NCBI GenBank assembly: GCA_964356295.1
Contig: CAYHHE010000085.1
Span: 1 to 12,665, forward strand
DNA length: 12,665 bases
Reading direction: 5' to 3'
From: CAVQGZ01 sp964356295
Lineage (GTDB): Bacteria; Actinomycetota; Actinomycetes; Jiangellales; Jiangellaceae
In this document: piece by piece, positions 6,910-12,665 of the stretch
Layout: the number at the start of each line of letters is the position of its first letter
Numbering within the stretch: position 1 is the stretch's first letter
The notes under the pieces: model-generated
The model's input: only the letters and a program-made list of their open reading frames with translations
Databases searched by the model: none
Told to the model about the DNA's origin: nothing
Program-made: the position numbers and the translations under genes

Positions 6910-7774
6910 GCTGCCCGAGGTGGAGACGGTCCGGCGTGGGCTGGCGACCTGGGTCGCGGGACGGCGCGTCCAGCAGGCCCACGTCCTGCACGAGCGGGCC
7001 GTCCGCCGCCACCGTGGCGGGCCGCGCGACTTCGAGCAGCGACTGATCGGGCGACGCGTCGAGTCCGTGCACCGGCGCGGCAAGTACCTGTGGCTGACCC
7101 TGGACGACGGTGCCGCCGTGGTCGCGCACCTCGGCATGAGCGGGCAGCTGGTGCTGCCCGCGCCCGAGCAGCCCGAGTCGGCACACCTACGGGTGGTCAT
7201 CGACTTCGACGACGACGGTCCTGCACTGCACTTCGCCGACCAGCGAACGTTCGGCGGTCTGCTGGTCAGCGGCCTGACCAGCCCTTCGGACGAACGCCGT
7301 GCCGTTCCGTGCGTCATCGCCCACATCGCGCCGGACCTGCTGGAGGAGGCTTTCGACGAGCCGGCCGTGGCGTCCCGGATGCGTGCCCGGCGGACCGGGC
7401 TGAAGCGGGCGCTGCTGGACCAGAGCCTGGTCTCGGGCATCGGCAACATCTACGCCGACGAGGCGTTGTGGCGCGCACGACTGCACTACGCTCGCGCCAC
7501 ACAGACCTTGACCCGGCGCGAGGTCTCGCGGGTGCTGGACAGCGTTCGACAGGTGCTGACCGAGGCGGTGGCAGCCGGTGGTACGAGCTTCGACTCCCTC
7601 TACGTCAACGTCAACGGTGAGTCCGGGTGGTTCGCCCGCGACCTGCACGTGTACGGCCGCGAGGGCGAGCCGTGCGCCCGATGCGGCTCGGCGATCCAGC
7701 GGCACCCCTTCATGAACCGTTCCTCCTACACCTGCCCCACCTGCCAGCGACGTCCCCGGCGGCCCCATGACTAG
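6902..7774 (+). CDS. mutM: Formamidopyrimidine-DNA glycosylase (Fpg/MutM)
   Basis: This 290-residue bifunctional DNA glycosylase/AP lyase removes 8-oxoguanine and formamidopyrimidines. The N-terminus is MPELPEVETVRRGL; P2 is the catalytic nucleophile after Met removal and E3 the acid. K61 (RRGKYLW), HLGMSG at 77-82 and DQRTFGG at 113-119 (with the lesion-site R116) follow. The H2TH region includes GIGNIYADEALW at 179-190. The C-terminal zinc finger uses C258, C261, C278 and C281, with the DNA-contacting R273 in MNRSSY. The start must be the ATG at 6902, because P2 has to follow the initiator Met; an in-frame upstream start at 6866 is excluded by this. It overlaps rnc and acyP by 8 nt each and lacks an obvious Shine-Dalgarno, so coupled translation is likely. 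Confidence 0.98.
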   Translation: MPELPEVETVRRGLATWVAGRRVQQAHVLHERAVRRHRGGPRDFEQRLIGRRVESVHRRGKYLWLTLDDGAAVVAHLGMSGQLVLPAPEQPESAHLRVVIDFDDDGPALHFADQRTFGGLLVSGLTSPSDERRAVPCVIAHIAPDLLEEAFDEPAVASRMRARRTGLKRALLDQSLVSGIGNIYADEALWRARLHYARATQTLTRREVSRVLDSVRQVLTEAVAAGGTSFDSLYVNVNGESGWFARDLHVYGREGEPCARCGSAIQRHPFMNRSSYTCPTCQRRPRRPHD

Positions 7775-8054
7775 CCAGCCCAGGCCCGAGGCGAGGGTCG
7801 TCGCCCACGTCAGCGGGCGGGTCCAGGGGGTCGGGTTCCGCTGGTGGGCGCGCTACCGGGCCGCTGAGCTCGGCCTTGTCGGAACCGCAGTGAACCTTCC
7901 GGACGGCCGGGTGGCCATCGATGTCGAGGGCCCGCGCGCCGGCTGTCAGGCGCTGATCTCCGACCTTCGGCCCGGGGTCGCCCCGGGGCGGGTGGACGCG
8001 GTCGGCGTGCAGTGGAGCGCCCCTCGGGGTGCCTCGGGCTTCTCCCTGGGGTGA
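7767..8054 (+). CDS. acyP: Acylphosphatase
   Basis: This 95-residue small enzyme hydrolyses the carboxyl-phosphate bond of acyl phosphates. The signature VSGRVQGVGFRWW at 15-27 contains the phosphate-binding loop and the catalytic R25. GTAVNLPDGRV at 39-49 contains the catalytic N43. Length and order match the family. It starts at ATG 7767, inside the last codons of mutM (8-nt overlap), without a visible Shine-Dalgarno, and appears to be the last gene of the yceD-rpmF-rnc-mutM unit. The next gene has its own ribosome binding site 124 bp downstream. Confidence 0.95.
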   Translation: MTSQPRPEARVVAHVSGRVQGVGFRWWARYRAAELGLVGTAVNLPDGRVAIDVEGPRAGCQALISDLRPGVAPGRVDAVGVQWSAPRGASGFSLG

Positions 8055-8082
8055 GGCGCGCGAGGCGCTGACCGGCGGCTGG

Positions 8083-8111
8083 TTGACCCTGCGGGCGGGT
8101 GATGGGACCCT
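8083..8111 (+). promoter_or_regulatory. Possible promoter of the small coiled-coil gene
   Basis: TTGACC (8083-8088) followed after 17 nt by GACCCT (8106-8111) resembles a housekeeping promoter with a good -35 and a -10 lacking the first T. Transcription would start near 8118, leaving about 60 nt of leader before the GTG at 8179. The site lies in the 124-bp gap after acyP. Confidence 0.35.
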
Positions 8112-8178
8112 TGGACCACCGCTGAGAACCTGTTCGAGGCAAGCGTGTGCACGCACTGCATGGATGTGGAGGCATCAC

Positions 8179-8391
8179 GTGGCCAAGGCCCTGGTCGGCC
8201 ATTTCGTCGCTCCCGACCCCCTGGCCGCGGCCCAGGTCATCGCGCTGACCAAGCGGGTCGCGGAGCTCGAGCAGCGTGTTCTGCTGCTGGAGGCTGATCT
8301 CGCAGCCAGGGACGTCGTGCTGACCGACGATGGCTACGGCAGTCCCGGCGACAATGCGCCGCTGGACACCGCGGAGCCCGCGCTGGTCTGA
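8179..8391 (+). CDS. Small conserved-type coiled-coil protein upstream of smc
   Basis: This 70-residue protein of unknown function starts MAKALVGHFVAPDP. The central part is an unusually clean heptad pattern, with Val or Leu at V20, L23, V27, L30, V34, L37 and L41. Valine at a and leucine at d is the pattern of GCN4-type parallel dimers. The C-terminus is acidic and Gly/Pro-rich, probably disordered. The start is the GTG at 8179, with GGAGG (8168-8172) 6 nt upstream; the same frame is open back to 8029, but there overlaps acyP. It lies between acyP and smc and reads in the same direction. I recall similar small MAKAL-type proteins in other actinobacteria but cannot name a family. No signal peptide or membrane span is visible. 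A short dimeric scaffold or adaptor is plausible but unproven. Confidence 0.75.
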   Translation: MAKALVGHFVAPDPLAAAQVIALTKRVAELEQRVLLLEADLAARDVVLTDDGYGSPGDNAPLDTAEPALV

Positions 8392-8444
8392 GGCGACCTG
8401 CCTGCGCGCGGCGTGGGATGCGCGGTGCGTGGGTCGAGCGCCGA

Positions 8445-8450
8445 TACGCT
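8445..8450 (+). promoter_or_regulatory. Possible -10 box for smc
   Basis: TACGCT fits TAnnnT. It lies 60 bp upstream of the smc start, so a transcript from it would begin near 8457 and carry the 11-bp repeats in its leader. No -35 hexamer of good quality is visible at the right distance. Confidence 0.3.
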
Positions 8451-8460
8451 GCCGCGACCG

Positions 8461-8493
8461 CCGGCCAGCAGCCGGCCGGCAGCCGGCCAGCGA
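8461..8493 (+). repeat. Three tandem 11-bp repeats in the smc leader
   Basis: Three adjacent 11-bp units are present: CCGGCCAGCAG (8461-8471), CCGGCCGGCAG (8472-8482) and CCGGCCAGCGA (8483-8493). They differ at one to three positions. The middle junction contains a perfect 10-bp palindrome, GCCGGCCGGC (8471-8480). The array ends 3 bp before the GGGGAG ribosome binding site of smc. It could be slippage-prone filler, a protein-binding site or a leader hairpin. Confidence 0.75.
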
Positions 8494-8509
8494 CCCGGGG
8501 AGCGAGCCT

Positions 8510-11500
8510 GTGCACCTGAAGACCCTGACGCTTCGGGGCTTCAAGTCCTTCGCCTCGTCGACCACGCTGGCGTTCGAGCCGGGCATCACCTGCGTCGTGG
8601 GGCCCAACGGCTCGGGCAAGTCCAACGTCGTGGACGCGCTGGCCTGGGTCATGGGCGAGCAGGGGGCCAAGAGCCTGCGGGGTGGGTCCATGGCCGACGT
8701 GATCTTCGCGGGTACGCCGGGTCGACCGGCGCTCGGCCGGGCCGAGGTGGTGCTCACCATCGACAACTCCGACAGGGCGCTGCCGATGGACGCCTCCGAG
8801 GTGACGATCAGTCGCACCCTTTTCCGCAACGGCTCGTCGGAGTACGCGATCAACGCGCAGCCGTGCCGGCTGCTCGACGTCACCGAGCTGCTCGCCGACT
8901 CTGGCATCGGACGTGAGATGCACGTCATCGTCGGGCAGGGCCAGCTCGACACCGTCCTGCACGCCACCGCGGAGGTGCGCAGAGGACTCGTGGAGGAGGC
9001 CGCCGGGGTCCTCAAGCATCGCAAGCGCAAGGAGAAGGCCCTGCGCAAGCTCGACGCCACCGGCGCCACCATGGCCCGGATCACCGACCTCACCGCCGAG
9101 CTGCGACGGCAGCTCACTCCGCTGGCGCGACAGGCTGAAGCGGCCCGGCGGGCGGCCTCGGTCCAGGCCGAGGCGCGTGACGCGCGACTGCGGCTGCTTG
9201 CCGACGACGTCGTTCGACTCGACGCCGAGCTGCAGCGCGACCGGGCGATCCGCGACGAGCTGACCGAACGACGACTCGGGCTCGAGCAGCGCCTGGTGGA
9301 CCTGTCAGCACGAGCAGAGGCGATCGATGCCGACGACCGGGCGCACAGCGAGCAGATGGCCGCCCACAGCGCTCTGGTGACCGACCTGGCCGCTCTCCTG
9401 GCCAGGATCGAGGGGACGCATGCGCTGGCGCGTGAACGTTCCACCAGGCTGGGGGCCGGGCTCGCCGCCGGCGGTGGACCCGACCCTGCGGCACTGGATG
9501 CCGAGGTGGCCTCGACCCAGGCCGCCGTCGACGCCCTCCAGGGGCAGGTCGAGGTCGCCGGGGAGCGACTGGTCGAGTCGATCGCGGCCCGCCAGCGCGC
9601 CGAGGATGAGTCGGCGGCCGCCGGGCGCCTGGTCGCGGACCGTCGAGAGGATCAGACCCGGCGGCGGGAGGACGCGGCGAGGCTGGCCACGACGCTCGAG
9701 GGAGCACGCAGCGCTCTGGTCGGCTCGACCGAGGAGGAAGCGCGGCTGGCCCGGGCCCGAGACGAGGCTTCTGCTCGGGCGGACAAGGCGCGGGCAGACT
9801 TCCAGCGCCTCGAGGCGAGCGTCGCAGGCCTGTCTGTCGGGGAAGAGGAGCTCGACTCCGAGCATGCGGCGGCGGAGGGAGCGTTGACCGAGGCGGACGA
9901 GCAGGTGGCGGCAGCCGTCGATGCCGAGCGGCGGGCCGAGCGCGAGCGGGCGGCAGCCTCCAGCAGGATCGATGCCCTCACCCTGGCGCTGGGCCGACCG
10001 GATGCCACCGGTGCCCTGCTCGCCGACCCGGCCACGGCCGGGGCGCTTGTCGGCACCGTCGCGGCCGCTCTGGTCATCGAGCCAGGCGCGCAGACGGCGG
10101 TGGCGGCCGCCCTCGGCGAGCTCGCCGACGCCGCAGTCGTCGACGGAGTCGAACGGGCCGTCGACCTGCTCGCCGGAGCCGCCTCGGCCCAGCTCGGGCG
10201 TGCTGTCCTGCTGGTTGCTCGTCGAGACGAGTCGGCCGGTGCCCAGGTGCCCCCGGACCACGGCTGGCCGGTCCTGCCGCCGGGCCTGGCCTACCTGGTG
10301 AGCGCGGTGACGGCTCCACCCGCACTGCACGACCCGGTCCGTGCCGCGATCGGTCCGACGGTGCGGGTCCGAGACCTCGCCGAGGCCCGTGGAGTGATCG
10401 ACGCCGTCGGCGACGTGCGGACCGTGACCCCCGACGGGACCCTGCTCGGGCGCCATGTGGCCGTCGGGGGACCAGCCGGAGGGTCGAGGGTGGAGATCCA
10501 GGCCGAGCTGGACGAGGCTCGGCAGCGCCTGGCTGCCGCCGATCGGGGGCTCGCGCAGGCCCGCTTCGCCCGTGCCCGTCACGAGGCGAGCCGGCTGGAG
10601 GCGGTCACCCGTCGTGAGAGCGCGCTGCGGGCCCTGCATGGCTCCGACGCCGAGCTGGCCGCCGTCGCCGAACGTCTGGGACAGCTGGGCCACGACATGC
10701 GGGCGGCTGAGGCGGAGTCGCAACGCCTGGCCGAGGCTGCCGACGCGGTGCGTCGACGCATCGACGAGGAGTCCGCCCGCGTCAGCGACCTGCAGAGTCG
10801 ATGCGGCGAGGCCCGCGCCCGGGTGGACGAGCTCCACGTCGACGACACCGCGGCGGCGGGTGTGGACGACCCGTCGACACTGGAGGTCCAGGCACGCCAG
10901 GCACGCCAGGCCGAGGTCCAGGCACGCCTGGAGCTGCGCACGCTGGAGGAGCGCCTGCGCACGGCTCAGGCGCGGGTCGAGACGTTGACCCGACAGGCCG
11001 CGACCATCCGCGCGGAACGGGCGGAAGCGGTGCGTCGGCACGAGCGGGAGCAGCGCCAGGCGCGCGTCGCCGCCTGGGTGGCCGACCAGGCGGCGGGGTT
11101 GAGCACACGCGTCGCGCGGGCGCTGGAGGCTGCGCGCGCCGCGCGTGACCGCAGCGACGCCGCGGACGCCGCTCGGCGCATGCAGCGACACGACCTGGCC
11201 GAGGCGGCCACCCGCTGCCGAGCGGAGCTCGAGTCCCTGGTCGCCGATCTCCACCGGGACGAGGTCGCGCTGGCCGAGCTGCGGCTGCGAGTGTCCGGTA
11301 CCCAGGAGCGCGCGCTGCAGGACTGGGGTGTCGGCCCCATCGACCTGGTCGAGGAGTACGGGCCGCACCTGCTCGTGCCCTCTGCTGACCAAGCGCCTGC
11401 GCTGGCGTACGTCCGCGAGGAGCAGGAGCGCCGCGCCGAGCGGGCCGAGCGGGCGCTGGCGCGGTTGGGCCGGGTCAACCCACTCGCCCTGGAGGAGCAC

Positions 11501-12073
11501 GCCGCGGCGCAGGAGCGGCTGACCTACCTCACCGGACAGCTGGGAGACCTCGAGCGCACCCGGCGCGAGCTGCTCGGCATCGTTCGGGAGATCGACGACC
11601 GCGTCGAGACCGTGTTCGCCGAGGCCTTCGCCGACACCGCACGAGAGTTCGAGGGTGTCTTCTCGCGGCTGTTCCCCGGCGGCGAGGGACGCCTGGTGCT
11701 CACCGAGCCCGACAACCTGCTCACTACCGGGATCGAGGTCGAGGCACGGCCGGCCGGCAAGCGCGTCAAACGGCTCTCCCTGCTGTCGGGTGGGGAGCGT
11801 GCCCTGGTGGCCGTGGCGTTCCTGGTGGCCCTGTTCCGGGCCCGACCGAGCCCGTTCTACGTCCTGGACGAGGTGGAGGCCGCTCTGGACGACGTGAACC
11901 TCGGACGCCTGCTCGACCTGTACGACGAGCTGCGCGAGACGAGCCAGGTCCTCGTCGTGACTCACCAGAAGCGGACGATGGAGATCGCCGACTCGCTGTA
12001 CGGGGTGTCGATGCGCGCCGACGGCGTGTCCACCGTGATCAGCCAGCGCCTGCGCGAGCCGGAGACGGTCTGA
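8510..12073 (+). CDS. smc: Chromosome segregation protein SMC
   Basis: This 1187-residue SMC ATPase condenses and segregates the chromosome as a dimer, normally with ScpA and ScpB. The N-terminal head starts LKTLTLRGFKSF and has Walker A GPNGSGKS at 31-38 and the Q-loop VGQGQLD with Q143. Two long Ala/Arg/Glu-rich coiled coils flank a hinge at about 500-660, which ends near VGGPAGGSRVEIQ. The C-terminal head carries the signature LSGGE from residue 1092, Walker B with D1120 and E1121 (VLDEVEAALDD), and VTHQKRTME. The start is the GTG at 8510: the family's conserved N-terminus begins there and GGGGAG (8497-8502) lies 7 nt upstream. The open frame reaching back to 8330 overlaps the preceding gene and is rejected. 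A small in-frame repeat is present in the C-terminal coiled coil. Confidence 0.99.
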   Translation: MHLKTLTLRGFKSFASSTTLAFEPGITCVVGPNGSGKSNVVDALAWVMGEQGAKSLRGGSMADVIFAGTPGRPALGRAEVVLTIDNSDRALPMDASEVTISRTLFRNGSSEYAINAQPCRLLDVTELLADSGIGREMHVIVGQGQLDTVLHATAEVRRGLVEEAAGVLKHRKRKEKALRKLDATGATMARITDLTAELRRQLTPLARQAEAARRAASVQAEARDARLRLLADDVVRLDAELQRDRAIRDELTERRLGLEQRLVDLSARAEAIDADDRAHSEQMAAHSALVTDLAALLARIEGTHALARERSTRLGAGLAAGGGPDPAALDAEVASTQAAVDALQGQVEVAGERLVESIAARQRAEDESAAAGRLVADRREDQTRRREDAARLATTLEGARSALVGSTEEEARLARARDEASARADKARADFQRLEASVAGLSVGEEELDSEHAAAEGALTEADEQVAAAVDAERRAERERAAASSRIDALTLALGRPDATGALLADPATAGALVGTVAAALVIEPGAQTAVAAALGELADAAVVDGVERAVDLLAGAASAQLGRAVLLVARRDESAGAQVPPDHGWPVLPPGLAYLVSAVTAPPALHDPVRAAIGPTVRVRDLAEARGVIDAVGDVRTVTPDGTLLGRHVAVGGPAGGSRVEIQAELDEARQRLAAADRGLAQARFARARHEASRLEAVTRRESALRALHGSDAELAAVAERLGQLGHDMRAAEAESQRLAEAADAVRRRIDEESARVSDLQSRCGEARARVDELHVDDTAAAGVDDPSTLEVQARQARQAEVQARLELRTLEERLRTAQARVETLTRQAATIRAERAEAVRRHEREQRQARVAAWVADQAAGLSTRVARALEAARAARDRSDAADAARRMQRHDLAEAATRCRAELESLVADLHRDEVALAELRLRVSGTQERALQDWGVGPIDLVEEYGPHLLVPSADQAPALAYVREEQERRAERAERALARLGRVNPLALEEHAAAQERLTYLTGQLGDLERTRRELLGIVREIDDRVETVFAEAFADTAREFEGVFSRLFPGGEGRLVLTEPDNLLTTGIEVEARPAGKRVKRLSLLSGGERALVAVAFLVALFRARPSPFYVLDEVEAALDDVNLGRLLDLYDELRETSQVLVVTHQKRTMEIADSLYGVSMRADGVSTVISQRLREPETV
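10883..10928 (+). repeat. In-frame direct repeats inside the smc coiled coil
   Basis: GAGGTCCAGGCACGCC occurs at 10883-10898 and again at 10913-10928, exactly 30 bp (10 codons) apart. The core CAGGCACGC occurs three times (10889, 10898, 10919). The protein reads EVQARQARQAEVQARLE from residue 792, just after a linker-like GVDDPST segment. The repeats keep the frame and look like a small local duplication within the coiled coil. Confidence 0.8.
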
Positions 12074-12138
12074 GGCCGGCGACGTGCCGTCGTCTCCCGC
12101 CTCATCACGATCCGGCAACAGTTCCCGTGTCGCCGGCC
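12074..12138 (+). other. 10-bp inverted repeat directly after the smc stop
   Basis: GGCCGGCGAC (12074-12083) is perfectly complementary to GTCGCCGGCC (12129-12138), with 45 nt between. The first arm begins on the base after the TGA. Inside, TGCCG (12085-12089) can also pair with CGGCA (12113-12117), extending the fold with an asymmetric bulge. No T-run follows, so it is not a classical terminator. It may be a 3' mRNA structure, a rho-independent element of the GC-rich type, or a protein site. Confidence 0.45.
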
Positions 12139-12168
12139 CCGGTGTCCAGGCGCGGCGTCCAGCGAGCG

Positions 12169-12174
12169 CATCCT
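12169..12174 (+). promoter_or_regulatory. Possible -10 box for a leaderless small membrane gene
   Basis: CATCCT (one change from TATCCT) is followed by 7 nt and then the ATG at 12182, the same spacing as TAGGCT to GTG at 351-364. No strong Shine-Dalgarno is seen before the ATG and no clear -35 is visible, so support is limited. Confidence 0.25.
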
Positions 12175-12181
12175 TGCGTGC

Positions 12182-12460
12182 ATGGACTTCGTCGCCTACT
12201 TCCTTGCGATGGGCCTGGTTGTGGCCATCGCGGCGGCGGTACTCGTGTACGTCGCCTTCCCCCACCGCGGGCGTCAGCCGCGCCGCGCACGCTGGGCGGC
12301 CGATCTGCTCGAGCGGATCAGCCAGCCTGTGAAGGTACGTGACGACCTCACCGCCCGGGCCCTGCTTGCCGACCCTGGAGTCGACGTCGACATGGCCGAG
12401 CGGCTACGACGCGTCGAGCGCGTCGTCACCGTGGGCATCGCCGGCCGCCGAGACTCCTGA
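12182..12460 (+). CDS. Small single-span membrane protein, unknown function
   Basis: This 92-residue protein has one predicted membrane helix at about residues 4-26 (mostly Ala, Val, Leu, Met). It is followed by a strongly basic stretch, HRGRQPRRAR, at 28-37, so by the positive-inside rule the C-terminal 65 residues should lie in the cytoplasm. That part is charged and probably helical (about 38-82, including LLERISQPVKVRDDL and MAERLRRVERVV). The N-terminus is very short, so the helix is an anchor rather than a cleaved signal. The ATG at 12182 has only a weak GAGCG upstream. Codon use has the high GC3 of neighbouring genes, supporting a real gene. I do not recognise a family. It lies 108 bp behind smc, where many actinobacteria have ftsY nearby. 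Confidence 0.72.
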   Translation: MDFVAYFLAMGLVVAIAAAVLVYVAFPHRGRQPRRARWAADLLERISQPVKVRDDLTARALLADPGVDVDMAERLRRVERVVTVGIAGRRDS

Positions 12461-12665
12461 CGGTCACCGGGCGGCCAGAGTCTGGCGCATCGATTCGCGT
12501 GTGACTCGCGCCACGACGGTGCGCAGCGAAGCGATTCGCCAGGACTTCGGTCCCGACGGAAACGGTCACCCGCCCGGCACCCTCGCCCCGGTCCCGCTTC
12601 TACGGTGACCTCGCAGGACGCGCCCACTCCGGTGCGTCCTCGTCGTGCGGATAGGGAGGCCTAGG
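12461..12665. other. Non-coding 3' end of the window with short inverted repeats
   Basis: I see no supportable gene in these 205 bp. The region holds a small hairpin, GCGAA-GCGA-TTCGC (12526-12539), whose loop fits the GNRA class, and a second copy of CGATTCGC at 12491-12498. GGTCACC occurs at 12462 and 12564, and its complement GGTGACC at 12604. AGGACGC (12615-12621) pairs with GCGTCCT (12634-12640). AGGGAGG at 12653-12659 could be the ribosome binding site of a gene starting just outside the window. Confidence 0.4.

Noticed and set aside
8031..8057. GCCTC/GAGGC stem at the end of acyP as a terminator
   Set aside because: The stem has only 5 pairs, lies mostly inside the coding sequence and has no T-run. 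It is likely a chance pairing.
8330..8509. N-terminal extension of SMC
   Set aside because: SMC proteins start immediately before the LKTLTLRGFKSF segment. The extension overlaps the coiled-coil gene and translates through the tandem repeats, and a good ribosome binding site serves GTG 8510.
7810..9444. 544-codon minus-strand frame across acyP, the coiled-coil gene and the start of smc
   Set aside because: It crosses three supported + strand genes and translates to Ser/Ala/Arg-rich low-complexity sequence, typical of a shadow frame.
9305..12265. Very long open frame (986 codons) antisense to smc
   Set aside because: It is a GC-rich shadow of smc: it lacks recognisable motifs and has the mirror-image codon bias, while the opposite strand encodes an intact SMC.
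12339..12608. 89-codon + strand frame overlapping the small membrane gene
   Set aside because: It overlaps the better-supported 12182-12460 gene in another frame and shows no motif, ribosome binding site or consistent codon bias.
1..12665. Mobile elements, CRISPR arrays, tRNA or rRNA genes, defence or biosynthetic systems
   Set aside because: No transposase, integrase, terminal repeats, spaced direct-repeat arrays or RNA-gene signatures were seen. Every sizeable gene is a core housekeeping function in an ordinary actinobacterial order.

Overview
The window is a chromosomal core-gene segment from a high-GC Gram-positive bacterium (Actinomycetota). This is shown by strongly G/C-biased third codon positions, frequent GTG and TTG starts, short start/stop overlaps, and a gene order typical of actinobacteria: rpmB, DAK2 protein, recG, rsmD, coaD, yceD, rpmF, rnc, mutM, acyP, smc. 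The cysteine-free form of ribosomal protein L32, with its PHRAHVVEDS-type C-terminal half, resembles the form I recall from Micrococcales (the Arthrobacter and Cellulomonas groups). That placement is an inference from memory, not a search result.

Layout. Positions 1-60 may hold the last codons of an unidentified + strand gene. rpmB (L28) is on the minus strand at 63-248 and is divergent from everything that follows. The shared 115-bp gap (249-363) carries a clear rpmB promoter and a leaderless-type -10 box for the next gene. A + strand block then runs DAK2/FakA-like protein (364-1980), recG (1977-4205), rsmD (4202-4774) and coaD (4797-5279), with 4-nt GTGA and ATGA overlaps between the first three. 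After a weak stem-loop, a second promoter (TTGGCC-N18-TATCCT) starts yceD (5377-5946), rpmF (5949-6152), rnc, mutM (6902-7774) and acyP (7767-8054). The rnc/mutM and mutM/acyP junctions both overlap by 8 nt. A 70-residue GCN4-like coiled-coil protein (8179-8391) follows with its own ribosome binding site. Then come three 11-bp tandem repeats and smc (8510-12073). A 10-bp perfect inverted repeat sits directly behind the smc stop codon, followed by a 92-residue single-span membrane protein (12182-12460) and 205 bp of non-coding sequence to the window end.

Function. The genes cover ribosome assembly (L28, L32, YceD, the 16S rRNA methylase RsmD, RNase III), genome maintenance (RecG, formamidopyrimidine-DNA glycosylase, SMC), coenzyme A synthesis (CoaD) and fatty-acid or acyl-phosphate metabolism (the DAK2 protein, acylphosphatase). 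The tight overlaps suggest translational coupling.

I found no mobile element, CRISPR array, defence island, tRNA or rRNA, and no new multigene system. The most useful leads are the two uncharacterised small proteins flanking smc, the near-identical promoters in front of the two ribosomal-protein transcription units, and the inverted and tandem repeats in the gaps around smc.
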